Positions 53,715 through 60,599 of a DNA stretch of 64,000 nt are shown here, in pieces (positions within the stretch are counted from its first letter, which is position 1; every line of letters starts with the position of its first letter). This DNA is from Gammaproteobacteria bacterium. Lineage in GTDB: Bacteria; Pseudomonadota; Gammaproteobacteria; Steroidobacterales; Steroidobacteraceae. The notes beneath the pieces are model-generated. The model did not search any database. It saw nothing but the letters and a program-made list of their open reading frames with translations, and was not told the origin of the DNA. The translations under genes and the position numbers were made by a program. The stretch is taken from assembly GCA_025358295.1 (NCBI GenBank), contig JANYJY010000035.1, forward strand, positions 1 through 64,000. Reading direction: 5' to 3'.

Positions 53715-54272
53715 TCACACGGCGGTGCGTCCTGGCGTGCGGATCGCAGCGGATCCATCCCAGCCCACGCTGGCCTGATGTATTTGGGTGAATAGCCCTT
53801 CCACGGCCGAAGTGACTTCAATGACCTCGATCATGCCCCCTAGCTCCGCGGAGGTGTCGACGTAAGCGGCGCGGGCGCCGATCGACACCATGGCCTCAAG
53901 GCCAAGGGCGAATCCCTGCTGTTGATATCGTGCCAGCACTGCCTCGTAGTGCTCCGGCTGCGCCGCCACCGCCCAGTGGTGAAAACCATAGCCGCGTCTA
54001 TCGAGAATCTCTCGATAGACGCTGGGCTGAGCGTCATTCTGCTGAATCAACTCAAACATCATGTGGCCCGAATTCGCCAGCGCAACCGTCAAATCGAGCT
54101 CACAGGGCAAACCACGGTACTTGATCCATTGAAACTCGAAGTGTTCGAACAGGAACCACGGGCCGAGATTGAGCCGGCTGCCGAAATTCTTCATTGCGGC
54201 CTGTATGTCCTCAACGATGTAGGCGACCTGAATGATCCCGTCGAGCGGCTGTCCCCAATTCCATGTCGGCAT
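53715..54272 (-). CDS. VOC (glyoxalase/dioxygenase superfamily) protein
   Basis: The 185-residue protein has a VOC module pair: DGIIQVAYIVEDIQAAMKNFGSRLNLGPWFLFEHFEFQW with a metal-binding His/Gln position, HMMFELIQQNDAQPS with Glu, YGFHHWAVAAQPEHYEAVLARYQQQGF with His, and GGMIEVIEVTS with the last Glu. It resembles glyoxalase_4 proteins seen with SDR genes in catabolic loci for aromatic or steroid-like compounds. Exact chemistry (isomerase, lyase or dioxygenase) cannot be read. It follows the SDR gene by 46 bp. Confidence 0.75.
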   Translation of the reverse strand: MPTWNWGQPLDGIIQVAYIVEDIQAAMKNFGSRLNLGPWFLFEHFEFQWIKYRGLPCELDLTVALANSGHMMFELIQQNDAQPSVYREILDRRGYGFHHWAVAAQPEHYEAVLARYQQQGFALGLEAMVSIGARAAYVDTSAELGGMIEVIEVTSAVEGLFTQIHQASVGWDGSAAIRTPGRTAV

Positions 54273-54318
54273 TCGATCCTCTCTTTGCTCAATTCAGGTT
54301 GAGCAGTTCTATCTGCAA

Positions 54319-55104
54319 TCAATTCGCAAGCGTAAAGCCACCATCGACCGCCAACGCCTGCCCGGTTATGTAACGTGACTCGTCGGAAACGAGAAATAGC
54401 ACGGCATTGGCGATGTCCCTGGGCTCCTGAAAGGCGCCCAGTGGAATGGTGGCCAGGAATTCCTGAGCGAAGGTGGCCCGACTCATACCTGCCTGGGCCG
54501 ACAATCGATCGAAAAGCACGTCGAACATGGGCGTTTGCACTTGACCCGGGTGGATCGAGTTGCAACGGATTCGGTAGCCCGCGCGCGCGCAGTACAGCGC
54601 GACGGAGCGAGACAAATGTTCCACCGCAGCTTTAGCGGCTCCGTAGGCGCTCAGGAAGGGCGTAGGGACGAGAGAGGCGACGGACGAGAAGTTGACGATG
54701 GCGCCGCCGCCAGATCTTGCCAAGAGTGGAATGGCATGTTTGCACGCAAGGAACACGCCGCCGGCGTTGACCTTGAAGATCTGGTTCCAATCCTCGAGTG
54801 GCGCATGCTCGGGATCCTTGGCGGCCGCAGGATCGCCTTCGATACCTGCGTTATTGACTAGTGCATGAAGTGAGCCCTCGGTTCGGTCGACATCCGCGAT
54901 GATCCGTTGCCAATCGGATTCCGATGCAACATTCTGCTGAATGAATCTTGCACGCAATGCATCGGCGGCCTTGAGTCCGGCATCCCCCTTGATGTCCGTC
55001 AAAACCACACGTGCTCCTTCCTCGGCCAATCGCTGGGCGACTCCATATCCGAGCCCTTGCGCGGCGCCCGTGACGATAACCACCTTGCCTTCAAGTCGCG
55101 CCAC
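54319..55104 (-). CDS. Short-chain dehydrogenase/reductase (SDR)
   Basis: Classical 261-residue SDR: VIVTGAAQGLGYGVAQRL, VLTDIKG with Asp favouring NAD, VNNAGIEGD, the Ser block IVNFSSVASLVPTPF, and AYGAAKAAVEHLSRSVAL with Tyr and Lys. C-terminal DIANAVLFLVSDESRYITGQALAVDGGF is standard. It starts the SDR-VOC-LuxR group and is divergent from the TBDR at 55298, sharing a 193-bp region with a long inverted repeat. Probably oxidises a hydroxyl of the imported compound. Confidence 0.88.
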   Translation of the reverse strand: MARLEGKVVIVTGAAQGLGYGVAQRLAEEGARVVLTDIKGDAGLKAADALRARFIQQNVASESDWQRIIADVDRTEGSLHALVNNAGIEGDPAAAKDPEHAPLEDWNQIFKVNAGGVFLACKHAIPLLARSGGGAIVNFSSVASLVPTPFLSAYGAAKAAVEHLSRSVALYCARAGYRIRCNSIHPGQVQTPMFDVLFDRLSAQAGMSRATFAQEFLATIPLGAFQEPRDIANAVLFLVSDESRYITGQALAVDGGFTLAN

Positions 55105-55180
55105 GCGTGCCTCTCAAGATTCGAATATCGACCAGTGCCCACCTTGAACCAATGTTGTCAGCCAAGGGAATAGCGGAGAC

Positions 55181-55214
55181 CACTCAGTGCCTGGCGAGCG
55201 CTGCGCACTGAGTG
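55181..55214. promoter_or_regulatory. 10-bp inverted repeat in the SDR/TBDR divergent promoter region
   Basis: CACTCAGTGC (55181-55190) and GCACTGAGTG (55205-55214) are perfect reverse complements separated by 14 bp. They lie between divergent SDR and TBDR genes, 84 bp before the TBDR ATG. The symmetry fits a dimeric regulator site controlling both directions; the LuxR protein nearby is a candidate. Confidence 0.5.
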
Positions 55215-55297
55215 ATTCACGCTATGGTGCGTACCCCTGTTGCGTGTTGTCCTGACGAAACGCTGAAGGCAGCACGAAAAACGATAATGGGGGGAAA

Positions 55298-57577
55298 ATG
55301 CACACTAAATTCGGACACGACCATGTGCGTGAGCTGATCGTTGGCATCTCAGAACACCGACCTGCGGTCATCGCAGCCATCGCACTGGCGCTTGCCATGC
55401 CGGCACTGGCCCAGACGACTCCTTCGTCGGCAGCCAAGCCTGTGCAGTCAGCTCCCGGCGGCGCTTCGGCCGATGCGTCGGGGTCGGTGCTAGATGAGGT
55501 TGTGGTGACGGCGACGCGACGCGAGACGAACCTCCAGACAGTGGGCATCGCGATCAGCGCCTTCTCTGGGCAGGAACTCGTCGATTTGGGCGTCAATCAG
55601 ACGACTGATCTGGCCGCCGTGACTCCCGGGCTGCAGTTTTCGGCGCCAGGTGGCTCGCCAGTCGCCGGCCTGCTGGCGATACGCGGGGTTTCGCAGAACG
55701 ATTTCGCCGGCCATATCGAGCCCGCCAATGCGTTCTACGTCGACCAGGTATATCAGCCATCAAACGCGGCCAGCGTTCAGGAATTCTATGACGTTAACCG
55801 CGTCGAGGTGCTCAAAGGACCCCAGGGTACTTTGTTCGGCCGCAATGCGACGGGGGGTCTCGTACACGTGATCACGAACCAACCCACCGACCAGGAGGAA
55901 GGGTTCGCGAATCTCTCCGGCGGAAGTTACGGCCAGGTGCGATTCGAAGGCGCGATCGGCGGTCCCATTACGGACGGAGTATCCGGACGCGTAGCGGTGC
56001 TGCGCGACAAGAGTGACGGATTTGTCAAGAATGCGATCGGTCCCGCGCTCCTCAAGGACGACACATACGCTGTGCGTGGCCAATTGCGCATCGCTCCCAA
56101 CGACCGCCTCACGGTGTTGTTGGAAGCGGACACTTATATTATCGAGCCGGTGACGACGGGTGGCGACTACATCACGGGTGCCTACCCAGGACCCGATAGC
56201 CTCGGCCTCCCGCTGCCGCAGGGGAGCCCCACAGGCTTCGGCTATGTCCCTTCGGGTGACCCGTATCGCGGATCGTTTGACTACCCCGGCCGGTTCGCGC
56301 GTCGCGTGTCGAGCGGGGCCGTACACGTCACATACAATTTCTCGAACGACTTGTCGCTGTCCTCCATTACGAGCTACCAGAGACTGCACAGCGAATACTC
56401 GGCGGACAATGACTTCTCCCCAATTTCGTTCGCCATCTTCGATCAGAACGCCAGCGCGCGTCACCTCACCGAGGAGCTGCGCCTTAGTGGCGCAAGCGAG
56501 CGCAATCACTGGACCGCCGGCCTGTATTTCTTAAGGATCGACGGCTCCTACCTTCAGGCTTTCGCCATCTTGCCGATCGCAACCCGCCCCATGGAAACGC
56601 ACTCCGTCGACACGAAATCCTATTCGATGTTCGGTCAGAACGAGTTCCAATTGCGTGACGATCTGCGGGTGACAGCCGGTTTCCGCGGCACGCGCGACCA
56701 CAAGGACTACGAGTATCAGGAGAACTGCGTGGGGCCGGCCTGTAGTGCACTACTAGCGCCGGGAACCATAGGCACGGCCGGCTTGGTGACCGACGCTCAC
56801 TCGGAGACGGGATGGTCGGGCCGCCTTGAGCTCGATTGGCAGGCGACCCAGGACACCATGTTCTACGCAAGCATCAATCACGGTTACAAAGCGTTCAACT
56901 ATAACGCCGGATTCGTCGGCCACGCGCCGCTCGACACGTTTCGTTTCCGTGGAGAGAATCTTCTGGCGTACGAAGTGGGCAGCAAGCGCGAGTTTCTTGA
57001 GCGGCGTGCACGCTTCAACATCGCCGCTTTTTACTACGATTACTCGGACTATCAGGCATTCGACCAGCGCGGTTTCAATTTTACGCTGTTCAACACGCGC
57101 GCCCACATGTACGGCGCGGATGCCGAGCTTACGCTGCGCCCATTGCAAGGGTCGATGCTCAAGGCGGGCGCCGCCTTCTTGCATACCGCGGTGGACGACA
57201 TTCCCATTGCCAACGAAACGCTGACTCGCAAGGCACCTCAATCGCCTGCGTTTACCTTCAATGCCTCTGCCACTCAGAGCGTGGCGATTCGTTCCGCGAC
57301 GCTGTCCGCGACCTTGGAAGGAAACTACACGGGGGATTTCTACGCACAACTGACCAACGCGCCCGTGACGCTGATTCCACATGGATGGCTTGCGAACGCC
57401 CACATCAGCCTAGCGACCTATGGCGACCGCTTGAGCTTCGAGGTGTCCGCCAACAATGTCTTCAACAAAGCCAAGCCGGCGTACGCCTTCGACAATTCCA
57501 GCCCGCCGCTCGGCGCCACGTACAACACCTACGTGCGTCCACGGTGGCTCAATGCAGGCGTCAACTATAAATTCTGA
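55298..57577 (+). CDS. TonB-dependent receptor
   Basis: ATG 55298 is preceded by GGGGGG. The 759-residue protein has a long signal region (HRPAVIAAIALALAMPALAQ), a TonB box (LDEVVVTATRRETNLQ), plug (LLAIRGVSQNDFAGHIEPANAFYVDQVYQPSNAASVQEFYDVNRVEVLKGPQGTLFGRNATGGLVHVITNQP) and a barrel ending in WLNAGVNYKF with the terminal Phe. No STN domain. It is of the same subtype as the receptor at 48715, which also sits beside SDR and cupin genes. The substrate is unknown, probably a small hydrophobic or aromatic compound. Confidence 0.92.
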   Translation: MHTKFGHDHVRELIVGISEHRPAVIAAIALALAMPALAQTTPSSAAKPVQSAPGGASADASGSVLDEVVVTATRRETNLQTVGIAISAFSGQELVDLGVNQTTDLAAVTPGLQFSAPGGSPVAGLLAIRGVSQNDFAGHIEPANAFYVDQVYQPSNAASVQEFYDVNRVEVLKGPQGTLFGRNATGGLVHVITNQPTDQEEGFANLSGGSYGQVRFEGAIGGPITDGVSGRVAVLRDKSDGFVKNAIGPALLKDDTYAVRGQLRIAPNDRLTVLLEADTYIIEPVTTGGDYITGAYPGPDSLGLPLPQGSPTGFGYVPSGDPYRGSFDYPGRFARRVSSGAVHVTYNFSNDLSLSSITSYQRLHSEYSADNDFSPISFAIFDQNASARHLTEELRLSGASERNHWTAGLYFLRIDGSYLQAFAILPIATRPMETHSVDTKSYSMFGQNEFQLRDDLRVTAGFRGTRDHKDYEYQENCVGPACSALLAPGTIGTAGLVTDAHSETGWSGRLELDWQATQDTMFYASINHGYKAFNYNAGFVGHAPLDTFRFRGENLLAYEVGSKREFLERRARFNIAAFYYDYSDYQAFDQRGFNFTLFNTRAHMYGADAELTLRPLQGSMLKAGAAFLHTAVDDIPIANETLTRKAPQSPAFTFNASATQSVAIRSATLSATLEGNYTGDFYAQLTNAPVTLIPHGWLANAHISLATYGDRLSFEVSANNVFNKAKPAYAFDNSSPPLGATYNTYVRPRWLNAGVNYKF

Positions 57578-57918
57578 TATGGCCGCTTCTGTCAAGCGAA
57601 GGCACGGTTTTTTTCGCGGGCTCACGAACATGATTTGTGCACAGTGATATGAGCGATACACCGAACGGGGAACGCGACGCGTGGGGAATGGCTGCGACGA
57701 TGGATCATTCTGATATCCGCGGATTGGGTACCGCATTACATCTCTTCTTCGCGGGGCTGCCTCGCTCTAAGAACGGAGATCATCCCGAAGGATGCTCGCT
57801 TAAAAGTTTCGAGGATTCCCCTCATCGGTCCCACTCGTCGCGTTCCCGATTAGGTGTATGGCTTGTAGTAAAGGTACTGTGTGTTCGAACTCCTATGGTT
57901 GATGGTGAAAGGACAGAT
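57578..57918. other. Gap between TBDR and IS110 relic
   Basis: I see no gene, repeat or clear terminator in these 341 bases. The ORF track's long plus-strand frame from 57637 is mostly antisense to the IS110 relic. The part next to the relic may be leftover insertion-sequence DNA. Confidence 0.4.
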
Positions 57919-58469
57919 TCAGGGGCTGATCTTTACCTGACGTGCCACGTCCCAAATAAATCCGGAGAGCTCGCGGGCGACAGCGACGCAGATTTTGTTT
58001 TGATGGATCTTGCGTCCCATGCCAAGGCTTCGCCAACGTTTAGCAAGACGCAGCTGCGCCCTCCAAGAGATATCGCGGATAATCTTCGGCTGCCCCTCCT
58101 GGCGGACCTCGAGCACGCGGCTGACTTGCGCTTTGAAGCGATTATTCCACGCAGCCTCCACCAGGATACGTCGAGACTGTTTGTTGCCGCTTTTAGTGAT
58201 CGCACCCTGGCGGCGGGAGGCACCACTCGAGAACTCCGAAGGCACCAGTCCCAAGTACGCCATGAGCGCCCGCGGATGAGCGAAGCGAGTGATGTCGCCG
58301 ATCTCGGCGACGAAAGTGATCGCACTGACGAATCTTTGCACAGCTCCGCTGGGACCGCATTGATCGTGCCAATAAATCGCGGCGCAGCACGATCCGCATC
58401 AGCAATCGCCATCGCAATCGATTCCTTATGAATATCCAGTCCAACATAGAAAGTGATAGGCTCTTTCAC
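57919..58469 (-). pseudogene. IS110-family transposase with an internal deletion
   Basis: From GTG 58469 the N-terminus reads VKEPITFYVGLDIHKESIAMAIADADRAAPRFIGTINA, the start of the DEDD RuvC-like domain of IS110 transposases. Near 58350-58360 this passes out of frame into the C-terminal Transposase_20 part: GAVQRFVSAITFVAEIGDITRFAHPRALMAYLGLVPSEFSSGASRRQGAITKSGNKQSRRILVEAAW. IS110 enzymes are roughly 320-400 residues; more than 150 central residues are missing. It cannot be active. It separates the TBDR at 55298 from the cupin at 58650. Confidence 0.82.
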
Positions 58470-58568
58470 GGTCTGTCTCCTGATGGTTTTGGCAGAACGA
58501 TCCCTTCGGGGACTCTGCATGTGGCTCGGCGCACTCACCTGCGCAACCCACGATATAGGAGACAGACC
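58470..58568 (-). repeat. 12-bp inverted repeat upstream of the IS110 relic; possible bridge-RNA region
   Basis: GGTCTGTCTCCT (58470-58481) and AGGAGACAGACC (58557-58568) are perfect reverse complements with 75 bp between them, ending exactly at the transposase GTG. IS110-group elements encode a structured bridge RNA in the non-coding end next to the transposase start. Inner hairpin-prone sequence (TCCCCGAAGGGA on the minus strand) is present. Assignment to a bridge RNA is inference. Confidence 0.4.
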
Positions 58569-58649
58569 ACTTCATCATTTTTCAACATGTGTCGCACTCC
58601 AATGAGGACGTGCGGCCATGATGTCTAACGTCGTTAACGGAGGGCTCCC

Positions 58650-59138
58650 ATGCAGGTCAATCAATTCCAGCTCGCGGCGTCTGCGGCCGTCGGCAGCACC
58701 GCAGCCGTGAAGTCGGCCTTCTTCGACCCCTCCGGCTTGCCGTGGGTGGACTGGGTAATGCCGGGCACGTGGTTCAAGCTTTTAAACCTGAATCCAATGA
58801 CAGGGGGATTTTCGATGCTCCTTAAGGTTGAAGCGAACAATCGCGCGCCGATTCACGGTCACCTGGGTGCGGTCGAAGGCATCATCCTCGAGGGCGGATT
58901 TTCGTATGATCAGGACCACGGTCACACCGGCAGTTATGTCTTCGAAGGCGCCGGTATCCGGCACGAGCCCAACACGCATCCTGGCGGCTTGATCATGTTT
59001 GCGGTCATTCACGGGCCCCTCTGCGGCTACAACGCGGACGGGACGATCGCGGGCATCGTGGACGCGCGTCTAATGTACGACCTGGCGGCGGCGGCCGGCG
59101 CGGCGCAGCACATTGAAAAGCCCTCCCACTGGGTCTAG
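58650..59138 (+). CDS. Cupin protein, 2,4'-dihydroxyacetophenone-dioxygenase / ChrR-like
   Basis: The 162-residue protein starts 8 bases after GGAGGG. Its cupin core reads WVMPGTWFKLLNLNPMTGGFSMLLKVEANNRAPIHGHLGAVEGIILEGGFSYDQDHGHTGSYVFEGAGIRHEPNTHPGG. Probable metal ligands are the two His of HGH, the Glu four residues on, and the His of IRHEPNT. It is of the same general type as the cupin at 46734. It lies beyond the IS110 relic from the TBDR/SDR/VOC genes and may have been part of that unit before the insertion. Activity on an aryl ketone or diketone is plausible. Confidence 0.72.
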   Translation: MQVNQFQLAASAAVGSTAAVKSAFFDPSGLPWVDWVMPGTWFKLLNLNPMTGGFSMLLKVEANNRAPIHGHLGAVEGIILEGGFSYDQDHGHTGSYVFEGAGIRHEPNTHPGGLIMFAVIHGPLCGYNADGTIAGIVDARLMYDLAAAAGAAQHIEKPSHWV

Positions 59139-59404
59139 CCGCATCGTGTTCGCGCAGCCTAAGATTGGGGTCGGAACTACGCCTCCATGGTGCTGGCATG
59201 AATAACCCTTGCCGAGGGCGATGGTCGTGAGCGCCGGATAGGGTCGCCCTTACATCAGTCCATTCGTCTGGAATAATCGTCTCAGCAGGGTCCAGGGCGC
59301 CCGCGAGCCGAGATGATTGAGGGCGGCTGTAGTCTTTCGCCTACGGGCAATGGCACCATTGTCGTACGCGACTCGGAACCCCAATTGAGCCACACTTTAA
59401 CGTC

Positions 59405-60169
59405 ATGACACCAATGGACCATCTTTGGAGTAATCCACAGCCTGAAAAGGCTATATCATTCATAGAGATACTCGGGGCGGCTGTGTGTGCACTGGTCGGT
59501 GAACGATGCCGCCCGTCCTACCTGCACGACATGCGCGGCGAATTGCATACGCTAAACAGCGCCGTCGAACTACTCGCTCGCGCAGCAAAGAGCCCCGAAG
59601 CCAATTCAGCTATAGTCGAAAAGGCCTCTTCCATCGCCCGGCACTCGCTGGCTAAACAGGAGAAATTGCTGGTCGAACTCGTGAATCAATTGACGCCGCA
59701 AAGGGAGGCCCCGATGGACGTCAATGTCGGTGATTTGGTCAGCGACGTGCTGCGATTCGTTCGCAATGAATCAGCGAAAAAATCGATTACGTTTAGATCT
59801 GATTTGGCACGTGACGTTGTCGTGCTTGCCGAGCCACACAAGTTTCGATTGTTAATTCTCGGACTATGCTCGACGCTGACGGACGGGCTTCCTGCCGGAA
59901 CGGTCATCGACGTCACCGTCACTCGATCGGATCTCAGCGCGTTGATGGAGTTCGGCCCCATAGTTCCATGTGCGTCCGTTAGGCCGCCCAGTGACCTTTT
60001 GCACTACGCGCCTGAAAAGACGTCCACCTATGAATTGTTATTGTCACTGCTGCGGCAATGGGTATCTGACAATGCCGGCGCAATCGAGCTGTCGCCCGTC
60101 TCACATTTGCCGAAAGCGCTGCGGCTCTTCTACCCCATGCCAGCCCAAACCGCGGGCGCGGGACCATGA
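59405..60169 (+). CDS. Histidine-kinase-like protein with degenerate ATPase domain
   Basis: The 254-residue protein has a HisKA-like helix pair with a possible phospho-acceptor (SYLHDMRGELHTLNSAVELLARAAKSPEANSAIVEKASSIARHSLAKQEKLLVELVNQL). A region in HATPase position follows (DLVSDVLRFVRNESAKKSITFRSDLARDVVVLAEPHKFRLLILGLCSTLTDGLPAGTVIDVTV). The usual N box Asn and the DxGxG block are not visible, so it probably does not bind ATP normally. It could be a histidine phosphotransfer protein similar in layout to ChpT. It overlaps the next response-regulator gene by four bases. No sensor domain or membrane helix is seen. Confidence 0.6.
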   Translation: MTPMDHLWSNPQPEKAISFIEILGAAVCALVGERCRPSYLHDMRGELHTLNSAVELLARAAKSPEANSAIVEKASSIARHSLAKQEKLLVELVNQLTPQREAPMDVNVGDLVSDVLRFVRNESAKKSITFRSDLARDVVVLAEPHKFRLLILGLCSTLTDGLPAGTVIDVTVTRSDLSALMEFGPIVPCASVRPPSDLLHYAPEKTSTYELLLSLLRQWVSDNAGAIELSPVSHLPKALRLFYPMPAQTAGAGP

Positions 60170-60534
60170 CACTAGAAATCCTCTACGTGGAGGATGACGC
60201 GCTGGTTCGCGAACTTACTCTGGAATTGTTGTCGGACGGTTCACGGGCAGTTGTGGCCGTGGCAACTGGCGAAGAGGCGCTGAGCGTATTGAGCGAGAAA
60301 CGATTCGATCTCGTCGTAACCGACATAAGCCTGCCAGCAATGTCCGGCGTCGAGCTGGCCCGGCAAGTTGCCGCCAACTATCCCTCACTGCCTATTATAT
60401 TGGCCTCTGGATATCTCTTGGATCCGAAGGATTGTGGCTTGGGGACGCAGGTGCGGGCTATTGCGAAGCCGTTCACTACGCTCACATTCGACCAACTAGT
60501 ACAGGAACTGTGCACCAGTCCAGGCGCTAGTTAG
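60166..60534 (+). CDS. Single-domain response regulator (CheY-like)
   Basis: The 122-residue protein is one receiver domain: acidic pair in ILYVEDDALVRELT, phosphorylated Asp in FDLVVTDISLPAMSGVELA, a Ser in the switch position (PIILASGYLL) and the conserved Lys in RAIAKPFT. There is no output domain. It is translationally coupled (ATGA) to the kinase-like gene before it, so it should exchange phosphate with that protein. Confidence 0.88.
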   Translation: MTLEILYVEDDALVRELTLELLSDGSRAVVAVATGEEALSVLSEKRFDLVVTDISLPAMSGVELARQVAANYPSLPIILASGYLLDPKDCGLGTQVRAIAKPFTTLTFDQLVQELCTSPGAS

Positions 60535-60599
60535 CGGCGCCGCCAGTTTACCCTTGCTGAGTGCGGCCAAAGAGTAGGGATATAGCGTGGCCACCGAGA

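Noticed and set aside
57637-58431. 264-residue plus-strand ORF over the IS110 relic
   Set aside because: Antisense to IS110 transposase sequence; no independent domain.
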